From NCBI RefSeq assembly GCF_004684935.1, contig NZ_SRJD01000001.1, positions 1 through 64,000 of the forward strand: a DNA stretch of 64,000 nt. Reading direction: 5' to 3'. The stretch's first letter is position 1. Every line of letters begins with the position of its first letter. Both the position numbers and the translations under genes were made by a program. This DNA comes from Sporolactobacillus shoreae. GTDB lineage: Bacteria > Bacillota > Bacilli > Bacillales > Sporolactobacillaceae. Shown here in pieces: positions 55,855 to 63,273 of the stretch. The notes below the pieces were generated by a model. It was not told the DNA's origin and searched no databases. It saw only the letters and a program-made list of their open reading frames with translations.

Positions 55855-57075
55855 ATGAAAATGAATAAGAAGAACGTAGCAGTAACAATAGCTCTGACGG
55901 CCGGCCTGACATATACTTCTGTATTACCGAATGTTACATATGCAAACACATCACTTGACCAAATAAATAGGCAAAGATCTGCGCAGCAATCAATAAGCGC
56001 TCAGCTAAGTGCCCAGCAACGTGCGCTGCAAGCTGATCTTCAGTCTATGAATAAGAAACAGCTGCAACTTACCGGTGAAATAAGCAAGGGCCAGACTGAG
56101 TATAACCAGACAAATGACACTATTCAGGCTCTTAAGTCTGAAATCAGTGTGATCAAGAAAAGGATCGCTGAACGAAAAGCGCTTCTTAACGAACGTCTTG
56201 TTTCTATCTATAAAAACGGTGGTTCTGTAAATTTTCTTGAAGTTCTTCTTGGATCAAAAAATTTCGGAGATTTTCTGGATCGGACTAAGGCACTCTATAC
56301 AATTACTTCACAGGATCAGAAAATAATAACACAGCAAAATAATGATCAGATTGCTGTAAGCCAAAAGAAAAAAAGTGTTGAGAGCAAGCAGGCGGCTAAC
56401 GTTGCAAGGCTGGAGAAACTGAAGAAGAATCTGGCTGATGTCGAAACACTTCAGAAACAGAGGAAAATAGCGGTAGATGCTTTAGCAGGAAAACAAAAAA
56501 ATGTATCTCTTCGATTGACAGCCCTCGCGGGTGCAGCTGCTAACATTGCACAGGCAGCACAGAACGTGAGCCTGACATCCTATTCGCCATCCTCAAGCGT
56601 CAGCAATTCTGGTTCAAGCTCCAGTCAGTCGGGGAGCAGTGATACAAGCTCTGCCCCAGCCGCTCCATCATTCAATATTTCCGCTTCAGCCGCGACAGGT
56701 GGCATTTCTGGAATTCTCAATTATGGAAATCGGTTTATCGGCCGTTCGAGCTATGTTTTTGGAGCGGCAAATCCATCCACAGGTCAGTTTGATTGCTCGG
56801 GATTCGTTCACGCAGCTTTTGCGGCTAATGGCATAGGGGTCGGACGAACCACGGACGCTCTTGTCAGTACAGGAACTCCCGTAAGCTATTCTCAGGCAAA
56901 ACCAGGCGATTTAATCTTTTTTGACACCTACAAAACGAACGGCCATGTTGGGATATATCTTGGCGGCGGCCGCTTTATTGGATCCCAGGATAGTACGGGA
57001 GTTGCCGTTGTCAGCATGAGCAATCCATACTGGCAGTCACATTTCAGCGGTGTGGTTCGCAGAGTGTTGAATTGA
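55855..57075 (+). CDS. Secreted NlpC/P60 peptidoglycan endopeptidase (CwlO-like)
   Basis: About 406 residues. A signal peptide (MKMNKKNVAVTIALTAGL..., cleavage after VTYA) is followed by a long coiled coil (residues about 35-240: QQSISAQLSAQQRALQADLQ, VETLQKQRKIAV), a Ser-rich linker and a C-terminal NlpC/P60 domain with FDCSGF (catalytic Cys) and GHVGIYLGGG (His). CwlO-type enzymes cut D-Glu-DAP links during elongation, controlled by FtsEX through the coiled coil. ATG 55855 is chosen from signal peptide position; ATG 55828 would add nine residues before it. Confidence 0.9.
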   Translation: MKMNKKNVAVTIALTAGLTYTSVLPNVTYANTSLDQINRQRSAQQSISAQLSAQQRALQADLQSMNKKQLQLTGEISKGQTEYNQTNDTIQALKSEISVIKKRIAERKALLNERLVSIYKNGGSVNFLEVLLGSKNFGDFLDRTKALYTITSQDQKIITQQNNDQIAVSQKKKSVESKQAANVARLEKLKKNLADVETLQKQRKIAVDALAGKQKNVSLRLTALAGAAANIAQAAQNVSLTSYSPSSSVSNSGSSSSQSGSSDTSSAPAAPSFNISASAATGGISGILNYGNRFIGRSSYVFGAANPSTGQFDCSGFVHAAFAANGIGVGRTTDALVSTGTPVSYSQAKPGDLIFFDTYKTNGHVGIYLGGGRFIGSQDSTGVAVVSMSNPYWQSHFSGVVRRVLN

Positions 57076-57106
57076 TCAACTAACTGGAAAAAATATTAAT
57101 ACCTTT

Positions 57107-57136
57107 AGCACAGGAGCAGATCCTGTGCTTTTTATT
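57107..57136 (+). terminator. Terminator of the cwlO-like gene
   Basis: AGCACAGGA pairs perfectly with TCCTGTGCT around GCAGA, followed by TTTTATTT. Confidence 0.9.
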
Positions 57137-57187
57137 TCTATTGGGCATCCTCTCAAAGGAACAATTGCTTATCCATCTAAGCTAATA

Positions 57188-57199
57188 TGACATTTGTCA
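57188..57199. promoter_or_regulatory. Perfect 12-bp palindrome upstream of the ABC genes
   Basis: TGACATTTGTCA is fully symmetric apart from its TT centre and lies about 120 bp before the permease start. It is a candidate operator, perhaps for the DesR-like regulator encoded 3 kb downstream. Confidence 0.3.
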
Positions 57200-57309
57200 C
57201 CTGTTATTTATGATGTGGAGGACTTTTTCCATTGTGATTTCGCGGGTACACTGAGTTTATGGAGAACAGTCGCTGTTTCTTTAATCCTTTGATGAAGGTG
57301 GATGCCCAA

Positions 57310-58056
57310 GTGAAGTGTATCCCGTTGGTCAAACATTTTTTAAGTGTATTCGTTTATTTTAAAGTCAATTTTATTTTCACGTTAGGTGTTCCTGTCGTGT
57401 CTATAATCTTCACATTAAAAGATCAGATTTTCCGGTATTCTCCGGTTCAAAGTTCTTTAGAAGCAGTCTTGTTCTGGACGGGCTATATGATTGTACTCTA
57501 TGCCTTGATGAGTAGTGGTCCGGCATTAGTGTTGCTTCGTGAAGATCAGTTTTTGAAAATGTTTATTTTTATTTCTGAAAACAAGTGGATGCTTGTTGCG
57601 TCTAAGTTTATTTCTCAGCTGATCATTCTCTTACTCTCTTCATTAATATTGAATATACTGTGCAGCACACTTTTTTTCCTGCCTTTTTTGCAACTAACGC
57701 TACTGAGTTTTTTTATGATTCTCATTTGTGATTTTCCTATCTATGCACTTTTTTTGTTTTTCTCTATGCTGAATATTCACAAGGAAACGGTTATGCCGGT
57801 GACAAACATCATTATTTTCATATTTATTGCTTTGACTTGGAACGATTTTTCGAGTGATCCTGCTGTTAATCAACTCATCACAGTGATTAATCCGATCAAG
57901 TATGCAGCAAGTGTCGGATCGCTTCTTCTGTCTCCCGGCAGTCATGGACGGGTGTTTTCAACGATACCTGTCATAGCTGTTGCGACTTTCTCCTATTTAC
58001 TTATTGGTTTTGTTTCCTTGAAACGAATGAAGATATTGCCGATTTTCAGGAATTGA
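57310..58056 (+). CDS. ABC transporter permease, ABC-2 type
   Basis: 248 residues with six hydrophobic segments and no recognised signature beyond the general ABC-2 shape (two clusters of three helices). GTG 57310 is chosen because AAGGTGG lies 8 nt upstream; the longer frame from ATG 57259 lacks a ribosome-binding site. It is followed within 10 bp by its ATPase, and a DesKR-like pair lies beyond, an arrangement typical of drug or lipid efflux systems. Confidence 0.7.
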   Translation: MKCIPLVKHFLSVFVYFKVNFIFTLGVPVVSIIFTLKDQIFRYSPVQSSLEAVLFWTGYMIVLYALMSSGPALVLLREDQFLKMFIFISENKWMLVASKFISQLIILLLSSLILNILCSTLFFLPFLQLTLLSFFMILICDFPIYALFLFFSMLNIHKETVMPVTNIIIFIFIALTWNDFSSDPAVNQLITVINPIKYAASVGSLLLSPGSHGRVFSTIPVIAVATFSYLLIGFVSLKRMKILPIFRN

Positions 58057-58066
58057 GGTGTTTCTT

Positions 58067-58780
58067 TTGAAAATCAGTCATCTGACTTATCATTATCCAA
58101 AGAGTCATAAACTTATCTTTGATGATCTGTCCTTAAACATCTTGCCTGGCTGTGTCAACATCCTTCTGGGTATGAACGGGGCGGGAAAATCGACACTTTT
58201 TGATATAATATCCGGGCTGATCCATACTGATGCGACGATTCGGGACGCAATCTCAAGGAGCGAGATACTTTATCAGATTCAGGGGGTACCGATTCTGAGC
58301 ACGATCCGCGGTAAGGAGTTGGCAGAACTAATTCTTTGTTCAAGCGGACAGTACCGATTGAAAGACTTATCATTACAATTATTTCATTCTGAACTGAAGA
58401 ATGATTCCGATTCAATGAAAAAAGCAGCGTACATTTGGAACACGCAATATGGGAAAATGTCTTCCGGTGAGCGCCGGTGGTTCATGATCCTGCTCTATTG
58501 TCTTTTGAACAAAAATTTCTATATTTTTGATGAACCGACAGCAGGAGTGGATCCTTATTCCGGAAGGCAGATCGTTCAGCAGATCAGCCATTTGCAGGAA
58601 CAGAAGAAAAAAACTATTTTGTACGCGACACACCGCACTGAGGATCTCCGCTATTTTCAACATTTCCGGGTTCACATTCTCCAACACGGAAAGATTGTGT
58701 TAAGTGAAGATGAGAAAAACTGGATACAAGCATGTAGAAACCAGAATTCTTCTTTTCTGAAAGCACTAGCTGATGCTTGA
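58067..58780 (+). CDS. ABC transporter ATP-binding protein
   Basis: 237 residues. Walker A is LLGMNGAGKST, the signature is MSSGERRW (a variant of LSGGQ), Walker B is NFYIFDEPTAGVD, and the switch His is in YATHRTEDL. The helical subdomain is shortened and lacks a clear Q-loop context. TTG 58067 has GAGGTG 8 nt upstream; GTG 58058 overlaps that site. Substrate unknown. Confidence 0.8.
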   Translation: MKISHLTYHYPKSHKLIFDDLSLNILPGCVNILLGMNGAGKSTLFDIISGLIHTDATIRDAISRSEILYQIQGVPILSTIRGKELAELILCSSGQYRLKDLSLQLFHSELKNDSDSMKKAAYIWNTQYGKMSSGERRWFMILLYCLLNKNFYIFDEPTAGVDPYSGRQIVQQISHLQEQKKKTILYATHRTEDLRYFQHFRVHILQHGKIVLSEDEKNWIQACRNQNSSFLKALADA

Positions 58781-58790
58781 AATCAGGAGG

Positions 58791-58868
58791 ATGCAAAAGA
58801 GATGGGCCTTTTTAATAAAAAAAAGTGAATGGACTCAGGGTAAAAATCTGCAGGATTATACGTTCTAA
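58791..58868 (+). other. Tiny ORFs overlapping an A8 run after the ABC operon
   Basis: AGGAGG (58785-58790) is followed by ATG 58791, which opens a 25-codon frame ending at 58868, and by ATG 58802 at ideal spacing, which reads MGLFNKKK and stops after an A8 run. The two frames join at the A8 run: a one-base slip would give MGLFNKKSEWTQGKNLQDYTF, split here as MGLFNKK + SEWTQGKNLQDYTF. It may be a short peptide gene, a slippage product or a gene remnant. Confidence 0.3.
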
Positions 58869-58874
58869 TTCAGA

Positions 58875-58935
58875 AGTGAAGGGGCGAGACTCCCCGAAAG
58901 AGGGTGCCGAGAGACGAGGTTCACGGATAAGCGTC
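58875..58935 (+). repeat. Dispersed intergenic repeat, copy E (fragment)
   Basis: GAAGGGGCGAGACTCC...AGGGTGCCGAG...GAGGTTCACGGATAAGCG aligns in order with blocks of copy B, with deletions. The rest of 58936-59130 holds only the leader of the sensor kinase gene. Confidence 0.5.
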
Positions 58936-59130
58936 ATCATACAGAGTGCATAACAACAGGCGCCAAAAGTTTCAAAAATGGGCGATTTTTACTTGTTCCT
59001 TCTTCATCAAACTGCCGATTGACTTGCTCTATGAGCTTCAGGGATGGTGAAGAGGCTTGTTATTTACGAAAAGAATCTTAACGAGTATGCTAAACGAAAG
59101 GGTTGCCTTTGTGCGTAAGGAAGTGAAACA

Positions 59131-60225
59131 TTGAAACTGTTCCCAAAGAGAACCGGACCTTACCCATATATATGGGCGCTGTTGGTTTTTCCGCAATATT
59201 TTTATAATGTTCTGCAAACCGGACAGCTGACGGATCGGTTGATCGGTGTAGGAGCAGGCTTGATTCTGCTTTATGTTTTTCGACAGATGTACTGGCTGGA
59301 AAACTGGAATCTGGTCTTTCACTTTTTACTTGGGATAGCCGTGCTGTGTATCGTCGCTTTGGTGAGCGATCCTTCAATGCTGTTTTACGGGTTCCTTTTT
59401 GTTTTAATGTTCGGCTATGCGGATCAGGTTGCTCAGCTGGTGGTTGGTCTTACCGGGCTAACTATTGCCTTCATGATTGTCTCCTTTTTTACAGAAGGAA
59501 GTCCCTTCGTTTTTCTCCGCCAGTTCCAGTTTGTTGTTTTTCTTGTGGAAGTGATCGCGCCGATCGCCATTTTTATTTTTGAGCGGACGAAACGTCTGCA
59601 TCATCAACTGGATGACGCAAATGAACGGATTGTTGCTCTGACCAAAGAGCAGGAGCGCAACCGTTTTGCCCGTGATTTGCACGATACGCTCGGCCACACA
59701 CTGACTATGATCATTATGAAAAGCGAACTGGCTGCACGGCTTATTGAGCGAGACGACAAGAAGGCCAAAAAAGAACTATCTGAAATAGAAATTGTTTCGC
59801 GTGAAGCGTTGCGACAGGCGCGTGATCTTGTTTCCTCAGTCAGGGACCGATCATTGTCGGAAGAATTTGAAGAGGCCAAACACTTTCTTGAAGAAAAAGG
59901 GGTATCTGTGACGATCGACATTCCGGATCGATGGACGATGCTTCGGAAGGCTGACGAGTCAATGGTGGCGCTTGCTTTCCGTGAAGCGGTAACGAATGTT
60001 GTCAGGCACAGTGCTGCGGAGCACTGCCACATCAGCGGAATGGAAGCGCATGGGAAAGTGGTCCTTGAAGTAAGGGATGATGGGGTTGGCATGCAAAATA
60101 AGGACACAGGCGGAAACGGGCTAAATACCATGCGGGAACGCATGAAACTGATTGGGGGACAGGCAGTTATTTTACCTGAAATAAAAGGGACGGCTGTCCG
60201 CTTTTTGCTCCCTCAGAAAAAGTAG
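59131..60225 (+). CDS. DesK-like sensor histidine kinase
   Basis: 364 residues. Four to five N-terminal helices (to about residue 150) are followed by a HisKA_3 dimerisation domain with the phosphorylated His in RDLHDTLGHTLTMI and an HATPase domain (REAVTNVVRHS, VRDDGVGM, GNGLNTMRERM). DesK relatives sense membrane state. No desaturase gene is nearby, so the ABC transporter upstream is the likelier target. It starts with TTG 59131 after GGAAGTGA and is followed by its regulator after 16 bp. Confidence 0.88.
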   Translation: MKLFPKRTGPYPYIWALLVFPQYFYNVLQTGQLTDRLIGVGAGLILLYVFRQMYWLENWNLVFHFLLGIAVLCIVALVSDPSMLFYGFLFVLMFGYADQVAQLVVGLTGLTIAFMIVSFFTEGSPFVFLRQFQFVVFLVEVIAPIAIFIFERTKRLHHQLDDANERIVALTKEQERNRFARDLHDTLGHTLTMIIMKSELAARLIERDDKKAKKELSEIEIVSREALRQARDLVSSVRDRSLSEEFEEAKHFLEEKGVSVTIDIPDRWTMLRKADESMVALAFREAVTNVVRHSAAEHCHISGMEAHGKVVLEVRDDGVGMQNKDTGGNGLNTMRERMKLIGGQAVILPEIKGTAVRFLLPQKK

Positions 60226-60241
60226 AAGGAGGAGAAAGGTT

Positions 60242-60844
60242 ATGAGAATGGTCATCGCAGAAGATCAGGGTATGTTGCGCGGAGCACTGGTTCAGCTTCT
60301 TGAATTGGAAGAAGATATTGAAGTGGTAGGCGAAGCGGGGGACGGGCGGCAGGCATTGACGCTTGTCGAACAATTCCATCCGGATCTATTGATTGCCGAC
60401 ATTGAAATGCCCGGAGTGTCCGGACTGGAGCTAGCCGAAATCTTAATGAATAAAAAAAGTTCGTGCAAGACAGTAATTGTTACAACATTTGCCCGACCCG
60501 GATATCTGGAAAGAGCCATGAAAGCCGGGGTTTGTGGGTATATTCTGAAAGACGAACCGATTAAAGAATTAATTGACCACCTTCGGCAAATTAATCTAGG
60601 AAAACGTGTCATCAGTCCGGAACTCGCACAATCATTCTTTTTCTCTGAATCAAATCCGCTGACCGAACGGGAAATCGATGTACTTCACTGCGCTGCCGGT
60701 GGGGAAGACACGAAAAAAATAGCGGAAAAGCTTTATTTATCCCATGGCACAGTGCGCAATTACCTGTCTTCAGCAATGCAGAAAATGGAGAGCCACTCCC
60801 GGCAAGAAGCGGTGATCAAAGCAAAAAATAAAGGGTGGATTTGA
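60242..60844 (+). CDS. DesR-like response regulator (NarL/LuxR type)
   Basis: 200 residues. The receiver domain has the acidic pocket AEDQ and the phosphorylated Asp in LLIADIEMPGVSG, then TTFARPGYLERAMKAGVCGYILKDEP as in DesR. The C-terminal LuxR-type HTH reads LTEREIDVLHCAAGGEDTKKIAEKLYLSHGTVRNYL in the usual order. It pairs with the kinase upstream; GGAGGAG precedes the ATG. Confidence 0.9.
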   Translation: MRMVIAEDQGMLRGALVQLLELEEDIEVVGEAGDGRQALTLVEQFHPDLLIADIEMPGVSGLELAEILMNKKSSCKTVIVTTFARPGYLERAMKAGVCGYILKDEPIKELIDHLRQINLGKRVISPELAQSFFFSESNPLTEREIDVLHCAAGGEDTKKIAEKLYLSHGTVRNYLSSAMQKMESHSRQEAVIKAKNKGWI

Positions 60845-60954
60845 TGCAGAAAGAGAGTTCGTTACTTATTATTGATGGTTGCACTAAAAAAATAAAGGTA
60901 AAAAGATGTTCAATCTAGAAAGAGTATCTATTAACGTAAAAAGGATGTTGCCTA

Positions 60955-61962
60955 TTGATTGTGAAAGAACAGTTTATCCCATGGCGATTGCTTGCTGACT
61001 CAGCCGTATTACGGCATCTGTCAGCCGATTATCAGAAACGAACGATTATTGAAGAGGATTTTGGAAGACGACATGCCGGATGGTTGGGCGAAAAGAAACT
61101 CGGTTATCACCTTGCCGCTTTGCCTCAAAAAGATATCCGCATTTTTTACGATCTTCGACTGTTCCATGAAAATCAGGTTTTTCAAGTTGATGCCATGTTG
61201 ATTACCCGTTTTTTTATTTTGATCCTTGAGGCAAAAAATTTGAAGGGAACGATTTACTTTGAATCAACATTTAATCAGATGATCCGATTTGTTGATGATC
61301 AACAGGAGGGTTTTTCCAATCCTGTTGTCCAAGTTATGCGCCATAAAGATTTGTTAAAACAATGGTTTGCAAAGCAGCCTTTTCCCCAAATTCCGATTGA
61401 ATGCATTGTTGCTATTTCAAATGCTTCGACGATCATCAAAGCCTCTCCCAATTACCCGCAAATCGGCGAAATCGTGTTCCACGCCGAGCAGATCGAATCC
61501 AAAATCCGCCAGCTACAGGCTAAATACGAAGAAGAAATAATTAGTGCCCCACTTTCTCGACAGATTGAGTCCGCTCTTCTCCTTGAACATGAGGATCCTA
61601 AGGTTGATATTTTAAAGACTTATTCCATCAGGGAAAGTGATTTGCTGAGAGGAGTCATGTGCTCAAAATGCTTTTCGTTTGAAATGGAGCGATCCTATGG
61701 AACGTGGCTCTGTAGACAATGTGGTCACGAAGATCAAGATGCTGCCGCGCAGATGGTTCTTGACTATTTTCTTCTGAAAGGGAAAACGATGACAAATGCG
61801 CAGTGTCAAGATTTTCTGAAAATTAATGATAGATACCTCGTGCTGCGCATTTTGAAAAAGATGCGTCTTGAAATTTGTGGGACGGGACATGGAAAGGGAT
61901 TATATTTTCAGGCTCCCTCTCAAAAATTCTATAACCTTCACTACCATCTTTGGAAAAAATGA
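60955..61962 (+). CDS. NERD domain protein with zinc ribbon
   Basis: 335 residues. The NERD (nuclease-related) domain lies at about 40-160: GWLGEKKLGYHLAALP, FYDLRLF, FQVDAMLITRFFILILEAKNLKG with the D...E-x-K nuclease-like core. A zinc ribbon follows (CSKC...CRQC, residues 238-261). Such proteins are proposed to act on nucleic acids; the function is unknown. TTG 60955 is chosen, GTG 60961 is possible. No operon partner is seen. Confidence 0.8.
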   Translation: MIVKEQFIPWRLLADSAVLRHLSADYQKRTIIEEDFGRRHAGWLGEKKLGYHLAALPQKDIRIFYDLRLFHENQVFQVDAMLITRFFILILEAKNLKGTIYFESTFNQMIRFVDDQQEGFSNPVVQVMRHKDLLKQWFAKQPFPQIPIECIVAISNASTIIKASPNYPQIGEIVFHAEQIESKIRQLQAKYEEEIISAPLSRQIESALLLEHEDPKVDILKTYSIRESDLLRGVMCSKCFSFEMERSYGTWLCRQCGHEDQDAAAQMVLDYFLLKGKTMTNAQCQDFLKINDRYLVLRILKKMRLEICGTGHGKGLYFQAPSQKFYNLHYHLWKK

Positions 61963-62006
61963 TTTAAGTCGCCCAGTGGCAATCTCTGCTTCCGAATCTT
62001 AGCAAT

Positions 62007-62445
62007 TGCTTGGAACAATGCCACTCGCTCCTAACAGGTCCAAATGTGCTCCTAACAGCGGTAGAGTCACTCCTAATCGGGAGGAACTTGCTCCTAACGA
62101 ACGAAAAGCTGCTCCAAAGAGTGCCACTCGCTCCTAACAGGGCCCAATGTGCTCCTAACGGCGAAAAAGTCGCTCCTAATCAGGAGGAACTCACTCCTAA
62201 CGAACGAAAAGCTGCACCAAAGAGTGCCACTCGCTCCCAACAGGTCCAAATGCGCTCCTAACGGCGGTAGAGTCGCTCCTAATCGGGGGGAACTCGCTCC
62301 TAACGAACGAAAAGCTGCACCAAAGAGTGCCACTCGCTCCCAACAGGTCCAAATGCGCTCCTAAAAGCGATAGAGTCGCTCCTAATCGGGAGGCACTTGC
62401 TCCTAACGAACGAAATGCTGCTCCGAACAATGCTATTCGTCCTAA
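62007..62445. repeat. Tandem repeat: four 103-bp units built from 21-bp steps
   Basis: Units begin at 62021, 62124, 62227 and 62330, exactly 103 bp apart, with a decayed fifth start at 62433 and a half unit before 62021. Each unit contains five GCTCC(TAAC) sub-repeats; in unit 1 they start at 62027, 62048, 62069, 62090 and 62111, and the next unit at 62130 (steps 21, 21, 21, 21, 19). Because 103 is not a multiple of three, no single reading frame spans the array, so the long open frames on both strands are probably accidental. Confidence 0.9.
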
Positions 62446-62515
62446 ACAATCTATGAATAAGGCAATTTTTTTTATTGAATGGTGCATGTGTCCCCCTCAG
62501 GCGGCTTAGTCCTCG

Positions 62516-62524
62516 CATAAGATA
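62516..62524 (+). promoter_or_regulatory. Sporulation -10-like box before the micropeptide gene
   Basis: CATAAGATA matches CATANNNTA exactly, 26 bp before the micropeptide ATG, the same layout as for the yjcZ-type gene. The -35 is not convincing. Confidence 0.4.
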
Positions 62525-62550
62525 TAGAAAAACAGAGGGAGGATACAAGT

Positions 62551-62610
62551 ATGTTCATTCTCATTGTTGTCATGTTTATTCTCCTTGTGATTGTCGGCCT
62601 GTTCTTTTGA
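62551..62610 (+). CDS. 19-residue YjcZ-like hydrophobic micropeptide
   Basis: The reading frame encodes MFILIVVMFILLVIVGLFF, preceded by GGGAGGATA (62537-62545) at ideal spacing. It is almost superposable on the membrane segment FALIVVLFILLIIVGAAF of the YjcZ family protein at 20969-21157, without the Gly-rich half. A spore membrane micropeptide is likely. A sporulation-like -10 lies upstream and a terminator downstream, so it is a complete tiny transcription unit. Confidence 0.75.
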   Translation: MFILIVVMFILLVIVGLFF

Positions 62611-62655
62611 AGGTGACATTAATGAGGGGTACGGCAATGCATAGACGCATCGGAT

Positions 62656-62690
62656 GCCAAGTCTGTCGAAGGATGAGATTTGGCTTTTTA
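62656..62690 (+). terminator. Terminator of the micropeptide gene
   Basis: GCCAAGTC pairs with GATTTGGC (one G-U) around a 13-nt loop, followed by TTTTTATTAT. Confidence 0.7.
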
Positions 62691-62884
62691 TTATATTTGT
62701 AGCATTGTGAAGGAGCAACTTAAAACATCAGAATGTTCAGCAGATCATCTTAAAAGTCAACATATTTTTTGTGAAATACTTCTGCCAAACTAGTGCTGCA
62801 TCGACAAAAAAAACCCGTTCAGCATTTGCCCGAAATGTGTGACAATAAAGATACATCAATCACGCGAAAGGAAGTGCGGCAATC

Positions 62885-63151
62885 ATGCGGAACATAATCT
62901 CATTTAAATTTAACCCTTCGAAACTGAAATTGAACAAGTTCATTGATTTTTACGGGTACTGCGCGCAGTGGGACCAGAATATCTATATCTATGGACAAAC
63001 TGAGGCTCATAAAGTTCATCGACTGTCTGAACTTCTTTCGTTCATTTTATTTAATCATGATGAAGAATGCCTGATTGTTATTGAAGGGAGCGGCATTCCA
63101 GAAACCAAGGAATACATTTCTAAACATCTCTCTGGAGTAATGTCCGCATGA
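62885..63151 (+). CDS. Small protein with HPr-like layout
   Basis: 88 residues. The order of elements suggests an HPr-like open-faced sandwich: ISFKFN strand, helix NKFIDFYGYCAQW, strand NIYIYG, helix KVHRLSELLSFILF, strand ECLIVIEGSG, final helix ETKEYISKHL. The active-site His and regulatory Ser of true HPr are not evident, so a phosphocarrier role is unlikely. GGAAGTG precedes the ATG. Family is uncertain. Confidence 0.5.
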   Translation: MRNIISFKFNPSKLKLNKFIDFYGYCAQWDQNIYIYGQTEAHKVHRLSELLSFILFNHDEECLIVIEGSGIPETKEYISKHLSGVMSA

Positions 63152-63202
63152 CCGCCGCAATCAAATGTATATGCCGCCTCATAAAAAAACGTTATTCAAA
63201 TA

Positions 63203-63232
63203 TTGATAACCTGTCATTTCTTCCAATATGAT
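63203..63232 (+). promoter_or_regulatory. Candidate promoter of yfkAB
   Basis: TTGATA (63203-63208) and TATGAT (63227-63232) with an 18-bp spacer, about 40 bp before the start codon. Confidence 0.45.
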
Positions 63233-63273
63233 ATAGTTATGTAAGTAAGTATCCTATTGAAAGGACAGGGAGC

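Noticed and set aside
62010-62548. Several overlapping open frames on both strands with APN-, LLT-, RSE- and LGA-rich products
   Set aside because: They arise from the 103-bp repeat, shift frame with each unit and lack consistent ribosome-binding sites.
63203-63237. TTGATA with TATAGT as the yfkAB promoter
   Set aside because: The spacer would be 23 bp; TATGAT at 18 bp fits better.
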